A stretch of DNA of 64,000 bases, from the NCBI GenBank assembly GCA_037349315.1, contig JBAIAC010000030.1:13723501-13787500 (forward strand). The letters run 5' to 3'. Made by a program: the position numbers and the translations under genes. Under the pieces are notes generated by a model. That model was not told the DNA's origin and ran no database searches. It saw only the letters and a program-made list of their open reading frames with translations. Positions within the stretch are counted from its first letter, which is position 1. Every line of letters starts with the position of its first letter. This document shows positions 1-15,100 of the stretch, piece after piece. Source of the stretch: Chelydra serpentina (taxonomy: Eukaryota; Chordata; Testudines; Chelydridae).

Positions 1-37
1 CTTACCCCCACTCTCAAAAAAGGATAGCTAGAACATA

Positions 38-1250
38 GGAATTGTCATACTGGATCAGACCTGCAGTCCATCTAGTCCAGTATCCTGTCTCTGACAGTGG
101 CCAGTATTAGGTGGGTCGGAGGAAGCTGTAAGAACCCCAGAGTAGACAGATGTGGGATAGGCCTCCTATAGTTAGAGATTAACCTAAACCCTGAAGCAGA
201 GTTTAATATTCCTTCCAATTTTATCATTAATGATAACTCTAGATATTCTTTTATCCATATCCAAAACTTGGTTTGAATTTTGGTGACGTCTTGTCCTCAA
301 CAACTTCCTGTGGGGGTGAGTTTCACAGTCCAATTACACATTGTGTGAAAAACTGTTCAATCAGTTTTGAATTTCCCAACTTTTAATTTCACTGAACATC
401 CCCTTGTTCCTGAAGTATGAGATAGTAGGAAGAACAGTGATTCCAAATCTATTTCCTTTGTCAGTTCATTATTTTATATACTCTTGTCATACTCTCTCTT
501 ATACTTGTCCTTTCTAAGGTAAACAATCCCAATCTTTTTAATCTCTATATGAGAGTTTTACTCTGACCTTTATATCTTTTTTGAGATGTGCTGCTCAATA
601 TTCCAGGGGGAGGCCACATCATCGATTTGTATAAAGGCATTATAATATTATTTGTTTTATTCCCATTCCTTATTCATTCTAACTTCTTAGTAGCTTTTTT
701 TACTGCAGCTGCACATTTAGCAGAAGTCTTTACGGTGCTGTCTACAGTGATGCCCAGGGTCCCTTTCTGGAGCTGATACAATTCATTTAGAACCCTGTAA
801 GGTGAGAGTAGTTTAATATTTTTCCTCCAGTGTGCATTACTTGGCATTAATCAACACCGAGTTTAATTTGCCATTGTGTTCTCCATTCACTTTCCTTCTT
901 TAGGTCTCTCTGAAGTTCCTCACAGTCCTCTGTGGTCTTGACTAACCTGAATAACTTTGTGGCATCTGCAAATTTTGCTTCTTCAGTACTCACCCCCCTT
1001 TCTAGATAATTAATAAATATATTAAACAAGACCTCGTATGGAAACTTGAGGCTCCTGATGAACACTGACCACTTGCTCGTACTCTTTGCTTTCTGTCTCC
1101 TAGCCAGTTTTTGATCTGTGACAATACTTTGCTTCTCACCCCATGATTGCTGGCTTCTTTAGTAGCCTCTAGTCGAGGACCTGGTTAAAGGCCATTTGGA
1201 AGTCTAAATAAATTATGTCAACTGATTCTCCTTTATCCCTTACTTTATTG
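38..1250 (-). mobile_element. degraded CR1-like LINE, 3' part
   Basis: The - strand has a reverse-transcriptase remnant at 1065-847 (LFNIFINYLERGVSTEEAKF, then ADATKL in place of ADDTKL). It is followed by a 3' region ending near 38-120 that resembles the 3' end of the element at 43578 (both read CCAGTATCCTGTC). Many stops and indels; inactive. Confidence 0.65.
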
Positions 1251-2449
1251 ACATGTTCAAAGAATAGTGAAGCATAATTTTCCATTTCTAGAACAGTCGA
1301 GGAAGAGAGGTATACAATCCAGTGAAGAGGTACTCAAAAGAGAAGAAAACAGATAGGCCTCAATCCTACATTTATGCATGTGCTTAACTTTACCTAAAAC
1401 TTTGCAAGATCTGTATTTTGTATGTCTATATAGTGCCAAACATTCCTGGGCCAAATTCTGTTTGGAACCTCTGGACATAACCATAATAAAAACAACTGAT
1501 AATAAAATACGACTTCTAAACAATACAACTGTATTTTGTATAACAGCTTGCATGTAAACTGTACCCATCAATGATTTACAGAGTGAGTTAAATAATACAA
1601 ACAATTACAAAGTTAAAATAGAAAATTAATAGCAGAGGAAGAGAAAAATTCAGAGTGATGGACAAAAGTAAAAAAGATTATTTTCAAATAGGAGATGAAA
1701 ACTGATTGGAAAGGTAGTGATATGGAGAAAGCTGTTTCACATGGTTGCAAAGGAGAAGGCTTAAAGGGACAGACAAAAAGCTAAATAAGTGGAAAGAGAC
1801 GCCTTCAGACTATGGCCTGATCCTGCAAAGAGGAGACAGACACTGGCACTCTTCAGGTAGGCATATAGGAATAATACATAACAACAATAGTGCATAATTA
1901 TCATCAGTGATACACATTTTGGAATGGGAAATGCTCCCCTCCCCGCGACGTGTAATTTATTAAAGCAACCAACCATAAGTAAACATCAAAATACGTTGAC
2001 GGTTCACCAGTACACATGGATGGAGTTCAAGTGTGCACATTGGTGCAGTCTGAGGGGGCAGAATAGAGCTGGACAAAAATTTCCGAATATACAGTAAATT
2101 AGTTGAAAAATGCAGTTTTGAACAACAACAGAAATTTTTTAAAAGAAGTAAAACTGGTTCATTTTGACATTTTTGAAATAATCCATTTTGACATTTTGTT
2201 TTTAAATGAACCATTTCATTCAGTGTCGCTTCAGATCAACATTTTGTTTCAACATTTCGCTTCAAACCTGACTGTTTTGAAATATTGTTTCAGAAGGACA
2301 TTCGAAAAGTTTCATTCAACCCGAATGAAATGTTTTCAGTTCCGCATTTTGGCAACCGGAGGGGAAAAAATCAGTTTCACTTAGAAATTAACCGATTTTA
2401 TTTATTTATGCAGATTGTTCAGTTCAGCCACCAAACCGAAAAAACAAGT
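1251..2449. other. AT-rich non-coding DNA
   Basis: No credible coding region. About 2050-2400 contains repeated CATTTTGACATTTT-like and TTTCA-rich phrases, probably a decayed repeat, which I cannot classify. Confidence 0.4.
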
Positions 2450-3180
2450 ATTTGCTGAGCCACAGTGGGGAAATCACACAGAGGAGACGCGGAGGTGTAG
2501 GCAGAAGCCTACCCCCGAGCCACCCAAAGCATCCAGGGGGTGGGGAGGTCACCCAGAGCACTAGGGGCAAGTGGGGGAGACCGAACGGAGGAGTCCCAGG
2601 GAAGCAACCCGAGAGGTGGGGAGACGCCAGACGACCCCAGGATTGGGGAGAGTCAGGCCCGCCGGAGGGGTTCCGGGGGGGGGGGCGGGGGAAGGCCAGG
2701 TGGAGGGGCCCCGGGAGGCCAGGCCAGGCCCGGCTTGCTGGAGGGGCCCCGGCCGGCGCACACGGTCGCAGCCGGCCCCAGCCAAGCGAGCAGGGGAAAA
2801 GCCGAGCCCTGGCCCAGGCAGCCGCTGCGCCCCGGCCCATTAATCCGCCAGGCTTCCGCTCGGGAGAGCCAACGAACGAGGCCGCGTCTGCGTCCTGCGG
2901 GGAGGCCGGGCCTAGGGCCGAAGGCGGGGCCGGGCCAGCGGGCGGAGCCGGTCTGAGGCGGGGCAGGGCCTGGGCGCGCTCAGGCGGCAGCCGTTGCGGG
3001 GGACCCGGGGAGAGGGCTGGGCCGGGCCTGGTGCGCTCGGGCCGGGCAGGGAAGCGAGCCGAGCCGGGCAGCAGGAAGATGGCAGAGCCGGAGATTCAGC
3101 TGCTGCTAGGCGTGGGGCTGATTGGTAAGGACATCCCTGGGCCCTTTGCCCCTGGTGGATCCACCCCAGGGTAGCTCTCA
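2450..3180 (+). promoter_or_regulatory. DENND10: CpG-island promoter and 5' UTR of DENND10
   Basis: A G+C-rich, CpG-dense block in an otherwise AT-rich neighbourhood, centred just upstream of the DENND10 ATG. It contains several GGGCGG/CCGCCC-like Sp1-type boxes and no convincing TATA box. Long open frames here on both strands result from low stop-codon density. Confidence 0.75.
3079..3124 (+). CDS. DENND10: DENND10 exon 1
   Basis: Encodes residues 1-15 plus one base of the next codon. The ATG at 3079 follows GCAGGAAG, and the donor is ATTG|GTAAGG. The exon sits in the CpG island. Confidence 0.93.
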
Positions 3181-6100
3181 GGGCTGGCTAAACGGCCGAG
3201 CCCCCTGCCTAGCCCCCAGCTCCTTGACAGGACCCTCTGCCCCTTCAACGGAGGGTGGGGCTCTTGTGGTGGTGTGGGGGGCAGTGAGGTGCTAGAACTA
3301 GGGGTGCTACTGCACCCCATGGCTTGAAGTGGTTTCCATCATATACAGGGTTTATAGTTGGGTTCAGTGGCTCTCAGTGCTCCTGGGTAGGGGGGGGGCA
3401 GCACCCGTCAAACAGTTCTCACTCTTTGAGGCGCCACCCCAGCCTTTCTCTTTCACATGTGGGGCCTGAGCCCGGCCGTAACCTACCCGGGGAACTTTTC
3501 CCCTTTTCGCCACCTTACCTACCTTTAGCATGGCTTTTGACACAGTTCTGCATGAAGTTCTCATAAGTAAATCAGGGAAATGTGGTCCACATGAAATTAC
3601 TTAAGGTGGGTGCACAACTGGTTGAAAGACCATACTCAAAGAGTAATTATCAGTGGTTTGCTGTTAAATTGGGAGAGTGTCTCTAGTGGGGCCCCGCTAG
3701 GGTGACCAGATGTCCCGATTTTATAGGGACAGTCCTGATTTTGGGGTCTTTTTCTTATATAGGCTCCTATTACCCTCCACACCCGTCCCGATTTTTCACA
3801 CTTGCTCTCTGGTCACCCTAGGCCCCGCAAGGGTCAGTCCTGGGTCCAGTACTATTCAATGTTTTCATTAATTACTTGGCTAGTGGAGTGGAGAGTATGC
3901 TTATAAAAGTTGCAGATGTCACCAAGCTGGGAGGTGTTGCAAGCACTTTGGAGAACAGGTTTGAAATTCAAAATGACTTTGATAAATTGGAGGATTGGTC
4001 TGAATTCAACAAGAGAAAATTCAATAAAAACAACTGCAAAGTAGTTAATTTAGGAAGGAAAAATCAAATGCACAGCTGCAAAATGAGGAATAACTGGTGG
4101 TAATACTGCTGAAAAGACTCTGGGGGGTAGAGAGGACCACAGACTGAAATGAGTCATCAATGTGACGCAGCTGCAGAAAAGGCTAATATGATTCAGGGGT
4201 GTATTAACAGGAGTGTTGTATATGGGACACGAAGTAAATGTCCTGCTCTACTTGACACTGGTGAAGCCAAACCTGGAGTACTGCATCAAGTTCTGGGCAA
4301 TACAATTTAGGAAGGATGTGGACAAATTGGAAAGAGTTCAGAGGAGAGCAACACAAATGATGAAAGGTTTAGAAAATCTGAATTATGAGGAAAGGTTGGA
4401 AAAACTGGACATGAGAAACTAGTCTTGAGAAAAGAAGTCTGAGACACAACCTGATAACAGTCTTCCAATATGTTAGGGCTGTTATAAAGAGCACAGTGAT
4501 CAATTGTTCTGCATGGCCACTGAAGGTATGACAAGAAGTAATGGTCTTAATCTGCATCAAGGGAGTTTTAGGTTAGATATTAAGCAAACCTTTCTAATTA
4601 TAAGGGTAGTTAAGCTCTGGAATAGGATTCCAAGGGAGGTTGTGCAGTCCCCATCATTGGAAACTTTTAAAAACAAGTTGGACAAATGTCTATCAGGTAT
4701 AATCTAGGTTTACTTGGTCCTGCCACAGCACAAGGGGCTGGACTTGATACTACTTAAGGTCCCTTCCTGCCATACATTTCTGTGATTCTATAATGGAGGT
4801 TTGAACCTCAAAACTGCCCAGCAATAGGTGGCCCTCTGCCAATCCATAAAAATGCGGCTAATAACCGCATTGCCTCTTGGTATAAAATGCGTTTGGAGAT
4901 GGACAGCATCATATAAATGTCCAAGTGTTGCTTTTTTTTGTTATTTATGCCCATTTATTTTAAAGCATGTATTGATTAAATGATTCCTGCATGCAAAAGA
5001 GCCAGAACCTGCCCATTGGAAATATGTTGGGGTATCTGAAGGCAACATTTGGCATGTGGTTGGTACAGCATTTGGGAATGAAGTCTTATCTGTTTGAGCG
5101 TGTATAATGTATCCCTTCTATAGCATATAGATGCCATATAAATATAAGACCCCATTATTGTAGTTGTTATTACGTATTGAAAAACAAAATAAAAGTATTG
5201 TTAATTAAGAGAGTTTGTTCATTTAGAACTAATTGATAATTTCATAGTCCAAACAAGTCTGTTAGTTTAACAATAAACAGTTGTTAATGATGCTTTACCT
5301 CTTCAAAGCATTGTGACCGTTTGAATGATGGAGATTTTAAATGATGCAATTTAGGGTTCTATAAACACTTATGTGCATACTTATTTTTGAGCATCTAAAT
5401 AATTCCATTGGAGTCAATGGGACTTCTTGCATGCTTAAAGCTAAGTAAGTGTGCAAGAGTTTGCATAACTGGAGACAGGAACTTTGAAAACTACAATTCT
5501 TATTTGATACTCACAAGCCTCACCTGGCTGGGACTTTGCATGCCAAAGGCAGACTTTTACAACAAAATGTTATAAATACCTGAAAATGAAAGTTAACAAC
5601 AGAAGTGCTAACAGACAACTTTAACAGTCAAGACATGAGTGGGTACTGATATAGTTAGTGTAAAATGGGATGTTAAGCTGATTCCAGTAAACAGATCTGA
5701 TTAACCAATCAATTTACTTCCTTGCTGCTGTTTGGCATTCTCACAGTGAACATCTTTCCACCATAGAAAAAGACACCAATGGAGATGCTCTGTGGGTATG
5801 GTGTTATCCATCCACAACAACTGAAATGAGGGATCTATTGCTGAGAAAATGCTGCCTTACAGATGAAAATAAACTGCTTCACACCTTTGTATTTGGCCAG
5901 TATAGAAGATCATGGTTCTATATCACAACAGTGGAAGTTCAAGATTCTTCAGTCTTGAAAAAGGTGGGACCGAATCACCAATAAAGCGGTCTAAAGCAGT
6001 GTTTTGGGGCCTAGTTCTGCCAACGCTTTACCACTAGCTGGGGTACTTACTCCTGGTAATAATTCTAGTGGAAAGAATGGGGTTGTTCTCAGGAACAAGC

Positions 6101-9100
6101 ACATGCTCAAGAGAAAGTGTTTACAGGATCAGACCCATATTTTGCAGTTTTGAAATTCCCTGAGTATGTTTTATGGTCTTTCTCAGTTGTGAACTTTTTA
6201 AAATTATTTTTTGCAGATTATTTTTGGGGTTGAAATACGCTATAACCACTTGCTTCTGGAATTGAAGTACAAAGTTAAGTTTTTCATACAAATTAAAAAT
6301 ATTTGAGAGAAGGAAAAGCTAAGGGCCACTTCCTGGCACAAGCTTTTAAGCATAAATTCCCATTGAAAACAATGAAGAATTTTGCCTAAAAATCACATGT
6401 GTAGTATGGCTTTAAAATTTGGCAATAGAGGTTGAAAGAAGTCTGTAGAGTTCCTAGCACAATAGGGCTTGAGTCTTGGTAGTCCTTTCCTACTGAAGTC
6501 ATTGGGCAAAAAATTTGTGAGTAGCAGATTAATGTACTTTATACCAGTTTGGTATTCTGTGCATATGCAAAACAAGTGTAATATACACTCTGTCTTCGGC
6601 CTCTCTATGAGCAGCAAAAAAGGGGGTGTGGCTGGGTAAAAAGAAAGGGGTACATATGCAGCTCTTGAGTGAGCGGATGCAACTCCCTTTGAAATCAATG
6701 GGATTGCATCAGTTTCCACTTATAGGTGAATTTGGCTCCTAAAGTATTAAGGATATCTTCTGTGGCATGGTCATAAGTTAAAGTAATGACAAGGAGAACT
6801 TTATTATTATTCATGTGAATCCTAGATATGTTTAGTGATAGCTTCCCTGTGCTTACAATTTGAAGTTAGACCCAAGAAATAACAAAAGAATAACTGACAT
6901 GGGTCATTGCAGGGAGAAAAGTAGTAAAGAAATGGAGGAGGATAAAAGGTGATAGGTGGAATTTCCATGTAATGATGAAAAGGAGAAAGTTGGGTGCATC
7001 ATGGATTTTAATTTTGGGGGTGTTTTAATAGAATTTATGATGGAATAAATGTTGTTTGAATGGAAGATGATGGACCTGGCAGATTTGGACTGATTATTTG
7101 GATCAGAAGAGAGTAGTTGTTTGGTGTATGAGAACAGGGAGGCTACTCCAGGCAATGTAGAGGAAAGAAGTTACATAGGAAGATTTGGAAAGGAATAGGC
7201 TGAAAGGATAATAGGCTGATATTAGATAAAGATATAGGCAGAAAGGAACACTGTGCGTATCCTTGCTTTATCTTACATTCTGTTGGTTTTTAAGCAGTTT
7301 TCATCACTGCAGGATAGACTTTGTAGAACTTCTCTTGACTTGTCTATTTTTTTGGCTGTAAATACCCCCATTCCTATTACATTCCCCCCTCCCCTTCTTT
7401 TCCCCTCAGAGTATAAGAGATTAATTTTGCACACTTACAGAATTCCGCTTACACCCAATTTTCTGACCATCTTATGCTATCTCTAATATGTCCAATGGAA
7501 AGGGCTTTGGACATTTTGTTAGATATTACAAAAATGCAGACATAAATGCTTGGGACCCAGACTGTAAAATTAGTCTTTGAATAGCATTGTTATATCTCAC
7601 TCATTATTTATAGCTATAATAGGTTTTTCATTGTTGCATTCTCTACATTTCTGCTAAAATATATGTCTATTTTAAAATGTACCTTAGCATTCAAAGTCTC
7701 TGTTTTGGTACATGATTTATTGTGCTGTTCTGAAGGATTGAATTGTATATGTATTCATCTTTACTACTGATAATTGAAATATTGCAGATGCACTTTCATT
7801 TCTTCTGTACTCTGACATTAAGGTCCCTTAATAAGTTGTGTAAGACTAGTAGCATTGTGGCATTCCATATTAAGTAAAAAGCATTCCAATGTGGTGATTT
7901 CTCCTGTCCTTCTCCCACCCTCTCCACCTCCACCTTAGAACCCCCACCATGGTTCTGTTCTTCTCCTCACTCCATTGGAATCTATCGTATCTGCAGTATG
8001 AGGTTAATGGGGTGGGGTGAGGTAACTGTCTCATGTTTAGGGGTGGGTTTTTTTGTTTGGCTTTTTTTGTTGCATTTAATCCACCAAATATTGATAACGC
8101 CGACTCGGTGAAAGCGGGTCAAGTCAGAAGCCATTAGCTATGTCTATTTTCCTGTATATAAATGAGATTTGCAGCTGTCTCGCACTCTCCTGGTACTGTA
8201 ATGTCTTGTATGATTGTTGTATTAAATTTAGTAATGTAAGCATTACCTGAAGTAAAATGGAAGTATTTAAAACAACCTGCATGTTTTTTGTGTGTTTTGG
8301 ACAGGTGACTCACTTTTCTATTGTTCTGACTGCCAAAGATTTTAACCCGGAGAAATATGCAGCCTTCACTAGGATATTGTGTAGGTCTGTATAAAAGCTG
8401 TATTTAGTGCAAATGTTTAAATACGTAGGTCTTGCCAAACGGGGGGGGCTGAAGGATACATGTTGTCTAACAATATGAATGTTTGCTGGGATTCTGTATT
8501 ATGATTTGTTATTCCAACTATACAAATTCTAGGTCTGTGATTAAGTAGAACTGGCTATTTTGTGTCCATGTGATAAAATTAAGAACATAGTCAAATGTTC
8601 AACATATGTTACCATAAAAATAAAATTCTTCATTTTTCACAGCTTTTTTTTCAAGAACATGTTTTAAAAATGTAATAGATCACAGAGGCTCTTTCGGTAT
8701 TTTTCTGTTTCACTGTTGTGTAAACTATTTAGGTTGGTTGTGACTTGTTTTCTGTGTGTGTGTGTGTATGTATGTATCTTATAAGGTGGAGGTTATTAAG
8801 ATTGACTTATAAACTGATAGTTTTTCTAAATGATCTGAAAATTATAGTTGCATTTAAAAATAAATGTGTCAGTAACTTTGTAGGGAAACTAAAATGGAAG
8901 ATGGCAGCTTGGAACCATCTACAACACTATTTTTGAATTAATCTGTTTTGAAGCTTAGGTACGGTGTCCCTACATCTGAATTCCTTTCTCCTTTTCCAGG
9001 GGAAACTTACCAGTAGTTACAGCTCAGAGGAAGAGAGATGGTTAACAAATGGATATTAAGAGGGGGGAGAGTTTCTTTTTTCTATGTACAAGGGACAGAC

Positions 9101-12100
9101 CGAGAATCTTTGCATTTGTCTCACGTACAGCAGGTCTCCTGTCAGCTGTACCTTTTTTGCTAATGTTTCTTTGATAATCATGAGGTAACTGATCATATGA
9201 TCGGTATTTAAAAATCAGATGAAGAATATGAGGAGTTTTCCCCTTCACAAAACAAATCTTTTATAAATCCACAAATATTTTGTTTTGGTTTTTTTTACTT
9301 TGAGTTTTATACTGAAACTATAGCTCCCTCTCACTTGTGAAACAGGAAATCCTAATGAGAACATGAGTCAACCATAGATAAAAAAAAACAACAGTCAAGC
9401 TTTTGTGTGCATGCTGAATTGCTTTTTATTCTTGTATTTAAAACTAACATCACTCATGTGTCTTAAAATCAGAACTCTTCCAAATCAGTGTTTTGGTGAT
9501 ACCATGACCTTTTCATATGCCTAGCTGTACTGTTCACACCATCGTAGACAAAACCAAAATATTTTAACTTTTTTAATGCAGAATCTACCTGAAGCATGGG
9601 AGTCCAGTTAAAATGATGGAGAGTTACATTGCAGTTCTTACAAAGGGGATCTGCCAGAGTGAAGAAAATGGATCTTTCCTCAGCAAAGATTTTGATGCCC
9701 GAAAGGCTTACCTTGCAGGTTCAATCAAAGGTTAAAAATAAATCTATACTCAACTGCTTACTTATATCTTATTTAAATATGAAACCCACAATGCCATTCT
9801 GCAGCCATATAAAATAGATTTATATATCAAGTTCCAGATTCTGTTCAGATAAGTAACTGATACGAACTGTTTATATATATATATATATATTCTGAGTATA
9901 GTGATGTCTGGTGGCTAGTCAATAATTTTTAAAGAAATATTGCCAGTAGATACACTTGTGATACCATAATGTCTTTCTTTCCTGTCTCATAGATATAGTA
10001 TCTCAGTTTGGTATGGAAACAGTTATCCTATTCACTGCACTGATGTTAAAGAAAAGAATTGTTGTATATCACCCTAGAATAGAAGTCATCCAGGAGTTTA
10101 CCAGGTACATCACATACCTGTAAATAAAAATACATTAGGCCCTGATTCTGGAAAGTATCCATATTCAGGAAAGCACTTAAGTAAATGCTTAAAGTGAAAC
10201 ATGTTCTTAGGTCCCATTGATTTCAGTGGAACCAGAGTATGTGTTTACGTGCTTTCCTGAACTGGGGCCTTAAAAATAGAATACCAATAATAATAATGAT
10301 TCTACTTATCACCGATGATATAAGGACCCTCAGTTCTCTGTGTATGTCTGTATGTGTGCTCTCACGTACAAGATAATCTTAATGTCACAAAATTGATATT
10401 TCTCTCTAAAGCTTTACAGTACGAAGTGCTAAGTCACCGATTAGTACAAGAAAAAAATAGACTTCATTTCAAATGCTAACTTTATTTCCTTAGGACTCTA
10501 CCTGCTTTAGTGTGGCATCGACAGGACTGGTCAATTCTTCATTCGTATGTTCATCTAAATGATGATGAAGTGGAAGCATTAAAGACCTGCACAGGTAGTG
10601 ATAATTTATCAGTCAAATTTTGTTCATAATGTTAATTTCATCTGCATTGGAGCAACATCCTTTAGCAATAATGTCATGAAAAGTCTGTTGCTATTTCCAT
10701 CATAAAGTTATTTTGAGGATTTTTAATTCTTTAAATCTGTCATAGAAATTAGACTGTACATTTTTCTTTAAAAAAAGCATGTGTTTTATGTTAAAGATCA
10801 GATAAATAGTTTTATTGGTGGTCCCATCCAGTTGGATTGTACTTCCTCTCTCCCCCACAAGCTACTGTAAAATATTTCCTTTAGTTATTAAGAAAATAGA
10901 GCCAGTCATTAGAGAGTATTGGAATGTAATCCTGAACCAAATACCACAAATTGTGGGATAGTTATTACCAAATAATCTTTTGGTCACACAAAAGGAAATG
11001 AAGAATTAATCTCTCATCTGCTATAAGCTGCTCGGCTATTTGTAGCCTCCTATTGGGAAAAGAAAAATAGCCCAACCATTGGGAAATGGTTAAAAAAATA
11101 TGGGAGGTTGTGGTTACAGAAAAATGTAATACACCAATTATGTATCCAGCAAAATAGGCAGAGGACAGATAGATATGTAGTTAGTTACCTTCTATTCAGT
11201 ACTCAAATTATTCAAAAAACTCAGCACACCTGTTCAATTTTTTTGAATAGTAGCATTTGATGCACATATTTAACGTATATCTATATAGAGATTTCACTCA
11301 ATTTAATAAAATCACTACGAATGACATAGGTGTTGTAATGATGCTTACTTTGTAATATGGTAACACCCTGTTAAATAGACTAGATTCCTGTATAATGCAT
11401 CTTTAAACAAAAACTAATTGTTGTAATGATTATTGTATTTATGATATTTACATGGCAGGGATTTGTAAACTTATTAACTTCCTAAATAAATAGCTTAAAA
11501 AAGGAGGTAGGAAAGTGAGCTTATTTCCTTTTGATGTTGTTTTGGGTCAGACGGGATGAAGGATTTAATGCAGTGTTACAGGAGGGGTTGATAACATGCC
11601 TTCAACCCAAATAAGATTATCTTCAAAGCATATATGTTGTTAATCATTAACTTTTCTTATTTTTTAACTACAAAACAGTAACTCAAAGTAATAGTGGATA
11701 TTTCACTTAAATTAACAAGAAGCAATTCACTTTAAAGGTTGAAATTCTATTCAGAATGTGCTCCACTGTGTCACTTGGTGGCTGTTTATTATAGTCACAA
11801 ATGGACTTCACAAGTTATAAGAGTCTGATTTGTGATTTCTGTTCAGTGTAAATGTTATATCAGGGGTAGGCAACCTATGGCACGGGTGCCAAAGATGGCA
11901 CACGAGCTGATTTTCAGTGGCACTCACACTACCTGGGTCCTGGCCACCAGTCTGGGGGGCTCTGCATTTTAATTTAATTTTCAACATTTTAAAAACCTTA
12001 TTTACTTTACATACAACAATAGTTTAGTTATATATTAAAGACTTATAGAAAGAGACCTTCTAAAAACGTTAAAATGTATTACTGGCGCGCAAAACCTTAA

Positions 12101-15100
12101 ATTAGAGTGAATAAATGAAGACTCGGCACACCACTTCTGAAAGGTTGCCGACCCCTGTGTTATATAATACATCAAATGACCGTAAGCGTCTACCTCCCCC
12201 CCCCCCCCCCGCCCCCCCCCCAACTGGAAACAACAGAGTGAATGAAGGATTTAGCAGTATTCTTAACACTGAATTTCCTCACTCTCGTCTCTTTCAGATA
12301 ATCAGTTTTATAGTTAACAAGTATTTTGTTTGACTATTTTACCACTAGTATATACCTCAGCTCATCAAAATCACTAAACCACACTTCCACAGAGAACAGC
12401 TGCTATAATGGAAGGCATACGGAGATTAACCAAGCTGGCATGTTGTAAATCAGAAAACGTTCTGCTGCCACTACCGTCCTATTCCTGACCCAAATACTTA
12501 ATGGAGTCTCTTAGTGTATAGGCCAGTGGTCTCCAATATTTTTATGCACAAGATCACTTTTTCAATTTAAGTTCAACCCAGGATCTGTCCCACCCCTTCC
12601 CTGAAGCCCCATCCCCCAGTCTCTCTGTCGCTCGCTCTCCCCCACCCTCACTCACTTTCATCAGGCTGGGGCAGGGGATTGGGATTTGGAAGGGGGTGTG
12701 GGCTCTGGGCTGGAGTTGAGGAGTTCAGAGTGTGGGAGGGGGCTCTGGGCTGAGCTTGGAGCAAGGGGTTGAGGTGCAGGAGGGGGTGAGGGATGTGGGC
12801 TCTGGGCTTGGGCAGAGTGCTGGGGTGCAGGAGGGGGTACAGGGTACTAGCTCTGGGAGACGGATCAGGGCTGGGGCAGGGGATTGAGGTGCAGGAAGGG
12901 GTATGGGGTGCTGGCTCTGGGAGGGGGCTCAGGGCTGGGTCAGGGGTTTGGTGCGAAGGAGGGGGTTTGGGGTGCAGGAGGAGGTATGGGGTGGGGGCTC
13001 AGGGTTGGGGTGCAGGCTCCCGCTGGGGGGCATCTACCTTGGGCAGCTCTTGGTTGGTGGCGCAGCGAGGCTAAGGCAGGCTCCCTGCCTGCCCCAGCCC
13101 CACTCTGGTACATCGGCACCCTGCCAGCCAGTAGTTCACCACGTGGCCATGCCGCTCCCAGAAGGGGCTAACGTGCTCCTGTGGCCGGGCACGTGGCTCC
13201 ATGCGCTGCCCCTCTCTGCAAGCACCACCCCTGCATCTCCCATTGGCCAGGAACGGGGAGCTGTGGCCAATGGGAGCTGCGGGTGCGGTGCTTGCAGGTA
13301 GGAACTGCGTCGAGATACCTCCTTCCCCCCCCCCCCCCCCACTGCGTGCTGGTCACTTCCGGGAGCTGCATGGGGCTGAAGCAGGCAGGGGGGCTGCACC
13401 ACTATGGCTGGAGATCGCAATCGACTGGAAGAGTCTTCAGGATCGACCAGTTGATCACGCTCGACCGGTTGGTGACCACTGCTATAGACCTTCATGTATT
13501 TCACCTTTGGAAAGTGAACACACAGTCACGTTTTTGGACTATTTTGAGTAGCAAGAAAGCTTTGAAACTGAAAACATAATCTTCCTTATTATATATAGTG
13601 TTTTGTTCTTAATTTTAAACTCCATAAGTCAAAAAATACACTAGGTGCCTAATCAAATGCCCAAAGAAGTCAATTAATGTCAATGGGTGCTGGATCAAGT
13701 CCTTAATTTTAAGAGATTTTCGTTTACACTACATCGCTCTTGTTTTTCAGTTTTTAATCAGAATTTGTCTTGATAAATCTCTACCACCTAGGTTACATTG
13801 CTGGATTTATAGACTCCAAAGTGAGCAATAGACTGGATCTATATGATGTGTATGTGAATTTGGCAGACAGTGAAATTACCATTTCCCAGCAAGCAAAAGG
13901 TTGGTTGGCAGCATTTGTTTTTGTTTTGGCGAAAGGTGGTGGTATTTGCTTTGTAACTCTGTGAACATAGAGCCAGATTCAACAAAATATTGGTCCTGTT
14001 TCAAGGCTAGTTGTGAGAGAGCAATTATTTTAGAGCTTTCGTAGTCCTTCTCAGCTGGGAGCCTGGAAGATCTTTGGTGAATCTGGGCCATACTGTCATC
14101 ATGTATAAATGCCTAAGTAATGAAATTAGAGAAGGGTGGTTTTGTGTATAATCATAGTCTTAATTAAAAACATGTGACTGAAACATTTTATATTTTCATA
14201 AAGTTACATTCTAAACCATGGGTGGATTATGGATCCAGCCCAGGACTAAGCCCTTATAAATGTCTCTTCCCATTTTCATACCCACTGAACTTTGGGTTTT
14301 TTATCTCCTCCCAATGATCAAGGGGAAATGCTGCTTGCAAAACTCAATGCATGGAGGATAAAACCTTAGAGCAGTAGGAAATCTTAACTTGGTTTTATTA
14401 AAAATGCACAAATTAATTCCTCCATGGATGTCAAACAGATACAGATAACAAGGAGAACTCATAATTTGGCTTGCCATCAATTGACCAGATGACAGTTTGT
14501 CACTTAAATGCATTTGCACATTTCACTACTAAAAATTCATAACAATCCTTTAAAATATTTATCAGCTCTTATTTTTAAAGTATAAAGAAAAAGGCCTGAT
14601 CTTGGTTAACCTTGATTTATCTTTACTTTATAGTTCTTTATATAAGAACTTCAGCATACTTTCTGGAATCTAGCAGTAAACTTATCTGTAATGCCATTGT
14701 AGGATCTAAAATATTTGTCTAATTGTACCATTGCATATTAATTTTATTCCAGCAAAATCAATAAAGAAAATGTGATGGGAATACATGAAAATACGATAAA
14801 GTTCAAAGTACATTTTTGTGAAAAGTTCTTGTAGGCAGTCTTATTATTCTTCCTCCTACATAAATATTTTCAGGAAGCTCCATTAAAAAGAGCATATGAG
14901 TAAAGGTTAGAGGTGCCATTGTTATAAATGCTAGTGATCTGCTACTACTGTTTTTGGATGAAGGGTGCTATATGTGCAAAATATTATGTTCTAAATGGGG
15001 TAGATGATGAGCACGAATGAATGATAGATTTTCTCTACTCCCCAGAGGCAATGACAATGGGAAAATTGCACAAAGAAATTGGTCAACTCATTGTTCAGTC

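Noticed and set aside
2452..3174. Long open frames on both strands (up to 240 codons) in the GC-rich block before DENND10
   Set aside because: Pro/Gly/Arg-rich products from GC composition in a CpG island; only the frame beginning at 3079 is coding.
12793..13579. Several overlapping ORFs of 90-130 codons
   Set aside because: They lie inside a non-autonomous hAT element with G-rich tandem phrases; low-complexity products on both strands.
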